Assembly (NCBI RefSeq): GCF_014284125.1
Contig: NZ_JACOFX010000020.1
Span: 24,487 to 88,486, forward strand
Reading direction: 5' to 3'
DNA from: Undibacterium umbellatum
Lineage (GTDB): Bacteria > Pseudomonadota > Gammaproteobacteria > Burkholderiales > Burkholderiaceae_D
Length of the DNA: 64,000 bases
The position numbers and the translations under genes are program-made. Shown in pieces: positions 36,083 to 45,554 of this stretch. The notes under the pieces are model-generated. The model searched no databases. It had not been told where the DNA came from and saw only the letters and a list, made by a program, of their open reading frames with translations. Numbering within the stretch: position 1 is the stretch's first letter; every line of letters begins with the position of its first letter.

Positions 36083-36908
36083 AATATCTCTACTCACAGG
36101 CTTGGTCACGGCCAGCCTTTTGTCAGCATGCGCGACCCAGGCTGAAAAACCCGTCAGCGGCAGCAAGATATTATTATTGGGCGAAGTCCATGACAACCCT
36201 GATGGACATGCGCACCGCTATGCTGACCTGCAAAAAATGCTCGTCGCAGGCTGGCGCCCGGCCATCGCCATGGAACAATTCGATCGCGAAAACCAGGCCG
36301 AACTTACCCAGGCACAGGCAGCTTGCACCGACGCCGACTGCATCATCAGCAAGCTCGGCAACAAGCGCTGGGAATGGCCGCATTATCGCCCCGTCATCCA
36401 GCTCGCCATCGATTACAAACTGCCGCTGCTGGCCGCCAACCTTTCGCGCAGCGATGCTGCCCGCGTCATGCGTGAAGGCTATGCGGCTGTGCTCGACAAG
36501 AACACCATCAGCAGCTACAAGCTCGACCAAGCCTTGCCCACCGTAGTAGTTAATGGCCAGCGCGCAGCCATGGAGAGCGGCCATTGCGGCAAGATGCCAG
36601 ACAATATCGTTCCCAGCATGGTCAGGGCGCAAGTTGCACGCGATGTCTGGATGGCCAAGGTCGTTACTGACAATGCCGACCGTGGCGTCGTCTTGCTTGC
36701 CGGTAATGGCCACGTCAGGCGCGACCTCGGTGTGCCGGTATGGCTGCCTGCAAATCGGCAAGCGAGCCTGCAAATCCATGGCTATGTAGAAGACACCAAT
36801 AGCAACAAACCTGGCGACACCTCGCTGTACGACGTCAGCCATGTCGTCAAGGCGCATGCACGTCCTGATCCATGTCTCAGTATTCCAGCACCTAAAAATC
36901 CAACTTAG
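36075..36908 (+). CDS. ChaN-family heme-associated lipoprotein
   Basis: A lipobox LLSAC puts the lipid on Cys19. The mature part has the ChaN (DUF399) features ILLLGEVHDNPDGHAHRYAD, RPAIAMEQFDRENQAELT and VVLLAGNGHVRRDLGVPVW. ChaN relatives bind heme and are iron-regulated, probably at the outer membrane. Overlaps the VOC gene by eight bases, which places it in the heme operon. Confidence 0.88.
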   Translation: MRKISLLTGLVTASLLSACATQAEKPVSGSKILLLGEVHDNPDGHAHRYADLQKMLVAGWRPAIAMEQFDRENQAELTQAQAACTDADCIISKLGNKRWEWPHYRPVIQLAIDYKLPLLAANLSRSDAARVMREGYAAVLDKNTISSYKLDQALPTVVVNGQRAAMESGHCGKMPDNIVPSMVRAQVARDVWMAKVVTDNADRGVVLLAGNGHVRRDLGVPVWLPANRQASLQIHGYVEDTNSNKPGDTSLYDVSHVVKAHARPDPCLSIPAPKNPT

Positions 36909-36938
36909 AAACCAAATAAGCCTAGCGCAGAGGAACAC

Positions 36939-37211
36939 ATGAAACACCAGCCATCAGCCAACGCGTGCCAGCACCTCGGTCTGGCTTCAAGCAAAGTCGG
37001 CGAAGTCATGATCTGCCCTGAATGCGGGGTAGTCCACCTGTCTTTGAACCATGTGTCCCTGCGCTTTGATGTCGAGGCTTTCCGCGTGTTGGCCTACATG
37101 CTGGCAGAAGCCCAGTTGAATATAGAAAGCTATGATGCGCGCCTGCCCAAAACACCGGAAGCACCTCATGTCACTGGCTTTGAAATAGCACCCGGTAAAA
37201 AAATGCATTAA
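36939..37211 (+). CDS. Small CxxC protein of the heme operon (90 aa)
   Basis: A 90-residue cytoplasmic protein with VMICPECGVVHLSLNHVSLRF near residue 24, a single CPEC motif, and a helix FRVLAYMLAEAQLNIESY. With one CxxC it may bind a metal or heme as a dimer; not known to me. It lies 30 bases after ChaN and 61 before the DUF2325 gene, both in the same direction. Confidence 0.7.
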   Translation: MKHQPSANACQHLGLASSKVGEVMICPECGVVHLSLNHVSLRFDVEAFRVLAYMLAEAQLNIESYDARLPKTPEAPHVTGFEIAPGKKMH

Positions 37212-37272
37212 GCAAATCATCAAGCAAACTTATGCAACATCACCTGGTCAGAAGTATCAAGAGGATTACCGT

Positions 37273-38499
37273 ATGTGTGAACATGACAAACATAGTATTG
37301 CACTAACACCAGAAGCCACGCCAGCGGGGTCACGCCGTCGCCGCATCTGGGATTTGACGCATGAATGCCATTGCCCCGTCATCGGCGTCTGCATACCCTT
37401 GACTACGCTGCGACGCATCGTCAACAAGGCCATGAATGGCCAGGCTATTGCCGAAGACTATGAAATCCACGTTGGCGCTATTGCCGAATGTGGTCGCCGC
37501 AATCGCCTCTCAGAAGCCATTCAGCAAGAGCTGGAACAACGCTATGCCCGCACCATACAGGAATTTCGCGGCGCCAAGACAGTAGAAGCAGTCACCCGCC
37601 TGTGGCTGGCCGCCATCGACAAGGGCGACGTTGCTGGCGCTTTCTGGGCCGCACTGACCCACCCGCGTTGCGATGCCGATTTGCAAGACGGCTTATGCCG
37701 CGACATGCACATGTTACAGCACCAGGCAGGTGCCAGCGTACGCATAGATATCGCCCGCTACAATGCCCTGGTTGAACAAAACAAATTGCTGACCCGCGAA
37801 CTGGGTCGAGTTCAGGAAAGACATAAGCGCGCCCTGGCTGAGAAAACCCGCGAGATAGAAAAACAAAACACCCAGTTGATACAACTGCGTGCAGAAAGCA
37901 TAGGCAAGGACAGCAGCATCCATTTCCTCAGTTGCGATATCGCAGCGCTAAAAGCAGAAATCCCCGAGCTGGAAACCCGCCAGCGCCTGCAAAAGAAAAT
38001 CGAGCAAATGGCTGAGCGCCAGGCTGAAACAGAAAACCAGGTGCGTGAACTCAAGCTGAAGCTGGCAGAAGCCAGCAAGGCCGCCGCCGATATACAGGAA
38101 CAGGCCGCAACCGAGCAAAGCAGGCAACAGCCAGAAGAAAAAGTCTACCCCATCACCCTGCACTTGAAACAAAAGACCGTGCTGTGCGTAGGTGGCCGCA
38201 GCGGCAATGTACCGACCTACCGTGACCTCATAGAGCGCATAGGCGGTCGCTTTGCTCACCATGATGGTGGCCTCGAAGACAACCAGAGCCTGCTCGATGC
38301 CAGCCTGGCCGCCGCCGATCTCGTCATCTGCCAGACCGGCTGCATCAGCCACACCGCCTACTGGCGCGTCAAGGATTTCTGCAAACGCACAGGCAAACGC
38401 TGTGTCTTCGTAGAAAACCCCAGCGTTTCATCGCTGGCGCGTGGGCTTGAGCAATTTGGCAGCGAAGGGGAAGATGTTCAGGCCAAAGTGACGACATAA
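37273..38499 (+). CDS. DUF2325 protein with coiled coil (408 aa)
   Basis: Start ATG 37273 follows GAGGATTACC. The N-terminal 150 residues include THECHCPVIGVCIPLTTLRR with closely spaced Cys and His, residues about 160-300 are a long charged coiled coil, and the C-terminal 100 residues are a DUF2325 domain: LKQKTVLCVGGRSGNVPTYR, HHDGGLEDNQSLLDASLAAA, DLVICQTGCISHTAYWRVKD. DUF2325 proteins are often encoded with heme transport genes in betaproteobacteria; the molecular role is unknown. It closes the operon. Confidence 0.82.
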   Translation: MCEHDKHSIALTPEATPAGSRRRRIWDLTHECHCPVIGVCIPLTTLRRIVNKAMNGQAIAEDYEIHVGAIAECGRRNRLSEAIQQELEQRYARTIQEFRGAKTVEAVTRLWLAAIDKGDVAGAFWAALTHPRCDADLQDGLCRDMHMLQHQAGASVRIDIARYNALVEQNKLLTRELGRVQERHKRALAEKTREIEKQNTQLIQLRAESIGKDSSIHFLSCDIAALKAEIPELETRQRLQKKIEQMAERQAETENQVRELKLKLAEASKAAADIQEQAATEQSRQQPEEKVYPITLHLKQKTVLCVGGRSGNVPTYRDLIERIGGRFAHHDGGLEDNQSLLDASLAAADLVICQTGCISHTAYWRVKDFCKRTGKRCVFVENPSVSSLARGLEQFGSEGEDVQAKVTT

Positions 38500-38548
38500 C
38501 AAGCCGCACCCTGCACACCGGATTTTTATCCCAAAAATATAGGGCGTC

Positions 38549-39601
38549 TCACTTCAGTACATCCGCCGCATCAACGACGTCCACCCCCTGCATCTGCCCC
38601 AGCCAGCGATCAAACCAGGGTTTATGGGAGACACCGACGATAGACAATACGCGGGCACCTGGACGCTCGCGGAAAGTTTCACGTATATTGGCGACCATGC
38701 GCATATTGCGTATCTCCCAGCCTGCCACCCACATCTGCGGATAAGCTTCCGCTGACTTCGCACGCATCGACGGGATAATGTTGGCTTCTGCATATATGCG
38801 CAAACTTTCAGGTTCATTGATGTAGCGGTACAGGGGCAACAAGTCATTGGCGAGCGTCAGTTCATCTTCACGTTTCTTTCGCACATTCAAGCCAGTATTA
38901 CCTGCTGCCCATGCAGACTCTATGGAACGGACAAAGGCTTTGATGTCCGCTACATCGATACGGTCACCGGTATGGTTGTCGACCGCATGGACACGCTGCA
39001 AACCCAGTCGCGCTGCCAGGCGAGCAGCAATCCGGTAACTTTCGTTATTGCGCTTTGCTGTCTGCGTGAGTTGAGCAATCAGCACCTCATTCAAGCCATC
39101 GCCAGCACGGCGCTCAGTTTCTGCCAATTGCAGCCATTGCACATAGGCAGATGCGGTATCGTACGATGCCAGGAACAAGGCAGCCAGACGACGGCGCTGC
39201 GCCGCCGTTGCCTGCTCTGGCCAGGCTTTCAGCATCTTGTCTGCTTCAGCCATCGCTGCTGGTGCATCCAAACCCGTAGCCAGCCAGGCTGCTTCGACCG
39301 ATGCACAATAGTCCGCACCATATTTGGCAACATGACGGGCGGCCATGTCGCACTCTTCGCCTGATTCAGTTTCTATCGTAATAATCTCTGGTTTGAATTT
39401 CGCCAGCTTATCGAGAACACCGCCCAGCGATGCAGGATTGAAGCTGGCTGGCATGCTACGCAAATGCACAGTCCCCAACACCAGCACATGGGCACGCGGC
39501 CCGGCCATATCACGATCCAACGCTGTCAAATCAAGCTGCGCCTGCGCCAGAACCGGCACCATTGCACCTGCAAACAAAATCCGTTTTACCCATTGCTTCA
39601 T
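38549..39601 (-). CDS. DUF5694 (TraB/GumN-like) exported protein (350 aa)
   Basis: Signal peptide at residues 1-21 (ends VLAQA). The mature domain starts with HVLVLGTVHLRSMP, which recalls the GxxH start of the TraB/ChaN/EreA superfamily, then KPEIITIETESGEECDM with the paired acid, and ends RPGARVLSIVGVSHKPWFD with a second conserved His. This matches DUF5694. Members are probably metal-dependent; substrate unknown. It points towards the heme operon (convergent) and may reuse that functional theme, but no link is proven. Confidence 0.75.
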   Translation of the reverse strand: MKQWVKRILFAGAMVPVLAQAQLDLTALDRDMAGPRAHVLVLGTVHLRSMPASFNPASLGGVLDKLAKFKPEIITIETESGEECDMAARHVAKYGADYCASVEAAWLATGLDAPAAMAEADKMLKAWPEQATAAQRRRLAALFLASYDTASAYVQWLQLAETERRAGDGLNEVLIAQLTQTAKRNNESYRIAARLAARLGLQRVHAVDNHTGDRIDVADIKAFVRSIESAWAAGNTGLNVRKKREDELTLANDLLPLYRYINEPESLRIYAEANIIPSMRAKSAEAYPQMWVAGWEIRNMRMVANIRETFRERPGARVLSIVGVSHKPWFDRWLGQMQGVDVVDAADVLK

Positions 39602-39778
39602 GTAGTTTCCCCAGATTGATCAAACTACGCGAATCTAGGGCATAGCGTGGGGGTGAACAAGAAGAAGAGGACAGGATGCAGTTACAGCATTCTGGAATGC
39701 AAAAATGACAGAACAGGACGTAGTGCTAAAAACATCCATTCATACGGATATCAGAACTGTCACTCAATCGCCGCGCAT

Positions 39779-40699
39779 TCAGATCAACTCTATACTCTGC
39801 AAATTCAAATAACTGCTCTCCCGTATCGTGGTCACAAAATCGCTGAGGTAAGCCTTGGCAGATAAATCCGGCAAACAAGCGGCGTACAGTCGGCCAGTCA
39901 AACCATCTGCCGTAATGCGCTTGGGTAGCACATAATCGCGGTTCACATAGTTTTGTGCGGCCCATACCGGCAAGGTGGCTATGCCACGCTTGCTGGCGAC
40001 CAGTTGCAGCATGGCGACTGTCAGTTCTGTCGTGCGTCTGGCAGTATCCACACCGGCTGGCTTCAGGACCTGGCGCACCACGTCGAGCATATCGTCGGGC
40101 ACGGGATAGGTAATCAGGGTATCGGTCGCAAAGTCTTGCGCGACCAGGTAATCGCGCTTGGCCAGTGCATGGTCTTTGGCAATCAGGGCAATGATCTCGA
40201 AACGGAACAGGGGATGATAAGCCACGCTTTCAGCCGCATCCATTTCCGAGACAATGGCGACATCTGCCTTGTGGCTATACAGCAGCCCGACAGGATCAGC
40301 CTGGAAACCGGACACAATATCCAGCTCCACTTCGGGCCAGCGCTGGCGGAACAAGTCCATGGCTGGCATGAGCCAGTCAAAGCAGGTATGACATTCCACC
40401 GCGATACGCAACTGCCCCGCCACACCCTGGGCCAGGCGTGCCAGGTCGCGCTCGCAATTGGCGACTTGCGGCAAGACGCTATCAGCCAGTTGTAGCAGGC
40501 GCTCACCCGCGGGCGTGAATCGTATGGGTGTGGTTTTGCGCTCGAACAAGGGTGTGCCGTGATGCTCTTCCAGCAACTTGATCTGGTGCGACAGGGCAGA
40601 CTGGGTGACATTCAACAGAACGGCAGCACGCAATAAATTGCCAGACTCACGCAGGGCATGCAGGGTTTTCAGGTGGCGTAGCTCTAGTATGGATTGCAT
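39779..40699 (-). CDS. metR: LysR-family regulator MetR
   Basis: The 306-residue protein has a LysR helix-turn-helix (LKTLHALRESGNLLRAAVLL, TQSALSHQIKLLEEHHG) and the homocysteine-binding effector domain of MetR: CHTCFDWLMPAMDLFRQRWP, VGLLYSHKADVAIVSEMD and VLPKRITADGLTGRLYAACL. It activates metE in response to homocysteine and represses itself. Divergent from metE with a MetR box between. Confidence 0.93.
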   Translation of the reverse strand: MQSILELRHLKTLHALRESGNLLRAAVLLNVTQSALSHQIKLLEEHHGTPLFERKTTPIRFTPAGERLLQLADSVLPQVANCERDLARLAQGVAGQLRIAVECHTCFDWLMPAMDLFRQRWPEVELDIVSGFQADPVGLLYSHKADVAIVSEMDAAESVAYHPLFRFEIIALIAKDHALAKRDYLVAQDFATDTLITYPVPDDMLDVVRQVLKPAGVDTARRTTELTVAMLQLVASKRGIATLPVWAAQNYVNRDYVLPKRITADGLTGRLYAACLPDLSAKAYLSDFVTTIRESSYLNLQSIELI

Positions 40700-40701
40700 T
40701 A

Positions 40702-40714
40702 TGAATGAAATTCA
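40702..40714. promoter_or_regulatory. MetR box between metR and metE
   Basis: TGAATGAAATTCA fits the MetR consensus TGAA-N5-TTCA exactly. It lies three bases upstream of the metR start codon on one side and 77 bases before metE on the other, allowing autorepression and activation from one site. Confidence 0.78.
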
Positions 40715-40790
40715 AGTTAATTCTTAAAATATGTCGTTTGAATCATAATCAATTCTAACCCATCATACTCAAACCTGATAGGAGATTGAC

Positions 40791-43091
40791 ATGACAACAG
40801 CACACACCCTGGGTTTCCCCCGCATAGGCGCCCAACGAGAATTGAAATTCGCGCAAGAAGCCTTCTGGCGCGGCGACATCACAGAGGCTACCCTGCGTGA
40901 CACTGGCAGCGACTTGCGCGCCCGCCACTGGGGTTTGCAGAAGCAGGCTGGCCTGGATATGGTCAGCGTTGGCGACTTTGCCTGGTATGACCAGGTCTTG
41001 AACACCCTGGCCTTGCTGGGTGCGCTGCCCACGCGCTTTGGCTTTGATGCAAAAAAACTGAGCCTGGCAGACTACTACGTCGCCGCCCGTGGGAACCCAG
41101 AGCACTTTGCCATGGAAATGACCAAATGGTTTGACACCAATTACCATTACCTCGTACCTGAATGGACAGCCGACACCAGCTTTGATGGCGGCGTAGACTG
41201 GCTGTTTGAAGAACTGGCACAAGCACAGTCCCTGGGCCATACCGCCAAAGCAACCCTGGTTGGCCCTTTGACCCTGCTCTACCTCGGCAAAATCAAAAGC
41301 GGTCTGGACATCAAACTCGATTTGCTACCCAGGATCATCCCCGCCTACCAGCGCCTGCTGGCCCGCCTGCAAGAACAAGGCGTAGAATGGGTGCAGATAG
41401 ATGAGCCTATTCTGGCACTGGATCTGGACAACGCCTGGCTTGATGCCTTTGTGCTGGCTTACAATGCCCTGGCACAAAACACACCCAAGATCCTGCTGTC
41501 CACTTACTTCGAATCAATACAAGAACGCGCCACGTTGCTGCATGCCCTGCCTGTCGCTGGCATTCACCTGGACCTGGTACGCGCACCACAGCAACTGCCT
41601 GCCCTGCTGGCCAACTGGCCGCAAGACCGCGTATTGTCCGCCGGCGTCATCGATGGCCGCAATATCTGGCGGGCAGACCTGACAGCCCTGCTGGCCGACT
41701 TGCAAGCCGCCCATACACAACTCGGTGACAACTTGTGGCTGGCCTCAAGCTGCTCATTACAGCACGTGCCAGTCGATCTGGCAGCAGAAACCGCACTCGA
41801 TGCAGAAACCCTGAGCTGGCTGGCCTTCGCGACGCAAAAACTCGATGAAATCGTCTCCCTGAAACAAGCACTGAATGGCAATGCTGCCAGCGTCGCACAT
41901 CAGTTCAAGGCGGCTGACCAGGCCGTCGCCAGCCGCCGCACGTCAGTTCGCATCCACAACCCCATCGTACAAAAACGCCTGGCTGCTGTGACTGAACAAG
42001 ATGTGACACGCCACAATGCATTTACTCAGCGAATCAGCCAGCAACAGCAGCGCTTTGCGCTACCGTTGTTCCCCACGACCAGCATAGGCTCCTTCCCGCA
42101 AACCAAAACCATACGCCAGGCACGTGCCGCCTATAAGCGCGGTGACTTGTCGCATCTGGAATACCTCGAAGCCATGCGCGCAGAAATCCGCCTCGTCGTT
42201 GAGCAACAAGAAAAGCTGGACATCGACGTGCTGGTCCACGGCGAGCCAGAACGCAATGACATGGTCGAATATTTCGGTGAGCAACTCTGGGGTTATGGCT
42301 TCACCCTGAATGGCTGGGTACAAAGCTATGGTTCACGCTGCGTCAAACCGCCCTTCATCTATGGCGACGTTTACCGTCCAGAAGCAATGACCGTCAGCTG
42401 GAGCCAATACGCCCAGAGCCTGACCAGCAAACCCATGAAAGGCATGCTCACCGGCCCTGTCACCATGCTGCAATGGTCCTTCGTACGCGATGACCAGCCA
42501 CGCTCCACCACAGCCCTGCAAATCGCCCTGGCCCTGCGTGATGAAGTTGCCGACCTCGAAAAAGCGGGCATAGGCATGATACAGATAGACGAACCCGCCT
42601 TCCGCGAAGGCTTGCCACTGAAACAGCAAGACTGGTCCGCCTACCTCGACTGGGCAGTACGCGCCTTCAAGTTAAGCTCGGCAGTCGTCAGGGATGATAC
42701 GCAAATCCATACCCACATGTGCTATTCAGAATTCAACGACATCCTGCCCTGGATAGCCGCCATGGATGCCGACGTCATCACGATAGAAACCTCGCGCTCA
42801 GACATGGAATTGCTCGACGGCTTCGGCGAATTCGCCTACCCGAATGACATCGGCCCCGGCGTCTACGACATCCACTCGCCACGCGTACCCAAGATCACAG
42901 AAATGCAAAGGCTGCTGCAAAAAGCACGCAGCGTCCTCCCCGACGCCCGCCTCTGGGTCAACCCCGACTGCGGCCTCAAAACCCGCGACTGGCCAGAGAC
43001 GATAGCAGCATTGGAGAACATGGTGCAGGCTGCCAAGTTGCTGAGGGCGACTGTGGCAATTGATGATGAAGAACACCAGGATTGCTGCTGA
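40791..43091 (+). CDS. metE: Cobalamin-independent methionine synthase MetE
   Basis: The 766-residue enzyme has full length for the family. The N-terminal barrel has the start LGFPRIGAQRELKFAQEAFW, and the C-terminal barrel binds zinc with IHTHMCYSEFNDIL (His, Cys) and VNPDCGLKTRDW (Cys), near residues 640 and 725. TSIGSFPQTKTIRQAR and VHGEPERNDMVEYFGEQLWG are substrate motifs. It transfers the methyl group of 5-methyltetrahydropteroyl-triglutamate to homocysteine. Preceded by AGGAGA. Having this B12-free enzyme matters because a cobalamin riboswitch occurs in the same window. The 220 bases after its stop hold no gene. Confidence 0.95.
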   Translation: MTTAHTLGFPRIGAQRELKFAQEAFWRGDITEATLRDTGSDLRARHWGLQKQAGLDMVSVGDFAWYDQVLNTLALLGALPTRFGFDAKKLSLADYYVAARGNPEHFAMEMTKWFDTNYHYLVPEWTADTSFDGGVDWLFEELAQAQSLGHTAKATLVGPLTLLYLGKIKSGLDIKLDLLPRIIPAYQRLLARLQEQGVEWVQIDEPILALDLDNAWLDAFVLAYNALAQNTPKILLSTYFESIQERATLLHALPVAGIHLDLVRAPQQLPALLANWPQDRVLSAGVIDGRNIWRADLTALLADLQAAHTQLGDNLWLASSCSLQHVPVDLAAETALDAETLSWLAFATQKLDEIVSLKQALNGNAASVAHQFKAADQAVASRRTSVRIHNPIVQKRLAAVTEQDVTRHNAFTQRISQQQQRFALPLFPTTSIGSFPQTKTIRQARAAYKRGDLSHLEYLEAMRAEIRLVVEQQEKLDIDVLVHGEPERNDMVEYFGEQLWGYGFTLNGWVQSYGSRCVKPPFIYGDVYRPEAMTVSWSQYAQSLTSKPMKGMLTGPVTMLQWSFVRDDQPRSTTALQIALALRDEVADLEKAGIGMIQIDEPAFREGLPLKQQDWSAYLDWAVRAFKLSSAVVRDDTQIHTHMCYSEFNDILPWIAAMDADVITIETSRSDMELLDGFGEFAYPNDIGPGVYDIHSPRVPKITEMQRLLQKARSVLPDARLWVNPDCGLKTRDWPETIAALENMVQAAKLLRATVAIDDEEHQDCC

Positions 43092-43312
43092 TGGGTTTTA
43101 GTGAACTGGTTTGATTTGATGCATGAGGCACATGTTCGCTGAATTGTGAGTAAGTGCCTTTTGCTTTCGTGCTTTTGGCTAAAATTAACCGGACTGGCGC
43201 TGAAGTGGCGTTCGTAACGTGTCGTCACAATTGTTTATATCAGGTTCTTTGAGGTTCGAATGTTCTGATTCCAAGTGTTGCGAGTCAGTGTATTTACGCT
43301 GTTCAAAAAATG

Positions 43313-43726
43313 TCATTCCTGTATTTGGTTTCTGCGCACTGTCGCAAAACGAGGCGGGTTATAAAGTTCATGCGCAAGTCTCACAATCTCGCTGACATCT
43401 TCTGCCGATGCTTCTTGATAAAGTTTCACTTTCTCATCAACGATTATAAAAACTTGCGAGAAAAAACTATCGTTCGCAACCAATCGCAACAAATCCTCTT
43501 TTGCTGAACCCGTCTCACTCGCATACATTCCTGTCATCTCTGATACACGCGCCCTGGATTTCAACCAAGACATTAGTGCGATAGAAATAAGACGCAAAAC
43601 CAGTGCTTCAGTATTTTTTGCGGCGCTTATCATTTCTGGAGCAGCAACACCTGAAGCGATAAAAGCTGCCAGCGCTTTGATAAGGGCCAGGGCTATTTGC
43701 CTTTTGTTTTGAGTTGAATTGGACAT
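43313..43726 (-). CDS. Unrecognised helical protein (137 aa) next to hipA
   Basis: Start chosen at ATG 43726 (MSNSTQNKRQ) because GCGAGAA precedes it; an ATG nine bases upstream is possible. The protein has two semi-hydrophobic helices (ALIKALAAFIASGVAA; ALVLRLISIALMSWL) and a charged C-terminal half. It lies 69 bases beyond the hipA stop on the same strand and may be a passenger of that locus. No family known. Confidence 0.5.
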   Translation of the reverse strand: MSNSTQNKRQIALALIKALAAFIASGVAAPEMISAAKNTEALVLRLISIALMSWLKSRARVSEMTGMYASETGSAKEDLLRLVANDSFFSQVFIIVDEKVKLYQEASAEDVSEIVRLAHELYNPPRFATVRRNQIQE

Positions 43727-43795
43727 TTCTCGCATCTGTAATTGGTAAAAATCAAATCTCGTTTAATTTTTCGCTCCCCAAAATTTCTCATTTTC

Positions 43796-45130
43796 TCAAA
43801 GTAACTTGCTATCCACTTCCGAAAAAAACCGCAACTGCTGCCTGAGCATGCCATCCCGAATACTGCTCCAAATCTGCTCAGGAAAATGTATAGGCAATTC
43901 GTGCTCAACCTGCGCCAAGGCATCTGGCACATGTTGAATCAGTCGCTGCATCTGCGCAAAACCATCCACGACACCAGTCTGCGCGGCCAGCCCCTGCCAA
44001 TGTCGTACATGCATCTCACTCATTTTGAAGTGCGCATTCTTTGACCTCAAAGCCATGGCCATCTTGATTTTCTTTTCCTGCAATTGATTCGCACCACGCC
44101 CTATCACCGGCCAGGCTGACAGAATATCGTACATGGGTGTCATGTGGTAATCACCACCGGCATGCAGAGAAATTGAGAAGTTTTTGGCATGGCCATCAGT
44201 TGCTGCCAGCAACCAGAACGCCAGGTTCAACAATGCAAAATTCAGCTTGTCTTTGGCAGCGCTGGCACTTCCTTCGAGTATATGTAGGCACTGCGCCATG
44301 CCAGGTCCGCCGTCGGCTTCATATTTATTGTCTGGCGCAACGCCACTGGCCTGGCAGAAATCCTCTTGCGGCAATCTGGCGATCCAGTCCTGCCTCATCC
44401 ATTTTCTGTCAAAGCGCTCAACCACCAGCACTTTTTGAGTGCCAAATTGTGCGATGTCAGCCTTGGCTACTTCAAATCTCAGTGCATTCATGATACGCAT
44501 GCATAGCCATTCATTTTCTATGGAACCTGACATATCGGCGCGCATGCCGCCAATCAGGCCCAGGGGCAGCTTCAGAATATGTGTCGTCGGCGTTGCGCCA
44601 TGCGGCATATGCCAATGCCCCTCATGCCAGAGCAAGGCGGTTTTTTCTTGCGCCCCTGCCAGCGAAATGCGGAAGTCGTCGATGGTGTCGCTATCATCAT
44701 CACTGGTCACATTCAGCAACAGCTTTTCAACTTCACTGTCCCTTAGTCTGGTAGCAGAAATTTTGTCAAAGCCCTCAGGCTCCATGCCAGGCGGCAAAAT
44801 TTGTACAGCACCTACGCAGTCTCGCCCTAGCGCTTCGAGCAAGTCTGGCACATTTGTGGACGGGAGTTGATAACGATGGCTTATGCGTTGCCTGATTTTT
44901 TTATTGTCAGGTAGAAGATTGTCAAAGTAGTTTTTTACAGCCGGGCCACGCAAGAGGTTCGTGCCTGCGGTAATAGGTAAAGAGAGTGACAGTGGACGGG
45001 CCACCGCCGATCTGATCCAGCTTTCTGCATACTCAAATTGATGGGTATCGGTACGATCCCAGCTCCACACACCAACCAGCAAGCCGTTCATCCAGACATT
45101 GAGTGAGCGATGAATACGAGCCTTGTTCAT
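43796..45130 (-). CDS. hipA: HipA-type serine/threonine kinase toxin (444 aa)
   Basis: The chain has the HipA N-terminal subdomain (LNVWMNGLLVGVWSWDR, PLSLSLPITAGTNLLRGPAV, NYFDNLLPDN) and the kinase core (DFRISLAGAQEKTALLW, THILKLPLGL, LVVERFDRKW, LLAATDGHAKNFSISL, YHMTPMYDILSAWPV), with the catalytic Asp in DGHAKN and metal Asp in YDILSA. HipA toxins phosphorylate aminoacyl-tRNA synthetases and halt growth. ATG 45130 begins two bases after the hipB stop, typical of hipBA operons. Confidence 0.9.
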   Translation of the reverse strand: MNKARIHRSLNVWMNGLLVGVWSWDRTDTHQFEYAESWIRSAVARPLSLSLPITAGTNLLRGPAVKNYFDNLLPDNKKIRQRISHRYQLPSTNVPDLLEALGRDCVGAVQILPPGMEPEGFDKISATRLRDSEVEKLLLNVTSDDDSDTIDDFRISLAGAQEKTALLWHEGHWHMPHGATPTTHILKLPLGLIGGMRADMSGSIENEWLCMRIMNALRFEVAKADIAQFGTQKVLVVERFDRKWMRQDWIARLPQEDFCQASGVAPDNKYEADGGPGMAQCLHILEGSASAAKDKLNFALLNLAFWLLAATDGHAKNFSISLHAGGDYHMTPMYDILSAWPVIGRGANQLQEKKIKMAMALRSKNAHFKMSEMHVRHWQGLAAQTGVVDGFAQMQRLIQHVPDALAQVEHELPIHFPEQIWSSIRDGMLRQQLRFFSEVDSKLL

Positions 45131-45132
45131 GA

Positions 45133-45402
45133 TTACCAATCCGGTTTGTTGTCGTTGTCGGGTTTGCCTGTAGCAGTCTTAACTTCATCGCGTTTGTAGA
45201 TAGACAAACCACAGCCAAGCAAATGCAGGATGCTCAGCATCTGATCCAGGCTTACCGCACCGGGGTTATTTTCAATATTGGCAATCCTCACCTGCCCCAC
45301 GCCCAGTAATTTGCCCAAGGCAGCCTGAGACAAGCCCTGTTGACTGCGCAAGGATTTGAGATGGCTGCTAAGCTGTGTTGCCAGACTGATTCGGTAGTCC
45401 AT
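45133..45402 (-). CDS. hipB: HipB-type antitoxin/repressor (89 aa)
   Basis: Start taken at ATG 45402 with AGAGAAC upstream; a longer open frame would begin inside the operator array and is unlikely. A helix-turn-helix spans about residues 13-65 (LRSQQGLSQAALGKLLGVGQ, VRIANIENNPGAVSLDQMLS). The C-terminal tail ends NKPDW, and a C-terminal Trp is a feature of E. coli HipB. It should neutralise HipA and bind the repeats at 45456-45554. Confidence 0.88.
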   Translation of the reverse strand: MDYRISLATQLSSHLKSLRSQQGLSQAALGKLLGVGQVRIANIENNPGAVSLDQMLSILHLLGCGLSIYKRDEVKTATGKPDNDNKPDW

Positions 45403-45455
45403 GATGTTCTCTGCCCTCCATAGCCTGAACATGTCATTGCCAAATAGGAAACGAT

Positions 45456-45554
45456 GATCACTTTGAAGCAATGACTTCAATTTATCACTCAAAAGCAATA
45501 AATTCAATATATCACTTTAAAGCGATATTTCAACATTATCACGTATAAGCAGGA
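45456..45554 (-). promoter_or_regulatory. Four operator repeats at 27-bp pitch upstream of hipB
   Basis: Boxes of the form TATCACTTTAAAGCAATA start at 45456, 45483, 45510 and 45537, exactly 27 bases apart. Each has TATC/GATA-like ends (copy 3 is TATC-N10-GATA), separated by nine-base spacers containing TTCAA. HipB operators in E. coli are also TATC-N8-GGATA inverted repeats in series. The array lies 54-152 bases before the hipB start. The last box loses its end where the MITE starts. Confidence 0.8.

Noticed and set aside
40791..43091. Several minus-strand frames inside metE
   Set aside because: All are shadows of a full-length, well-recognised enzyme.
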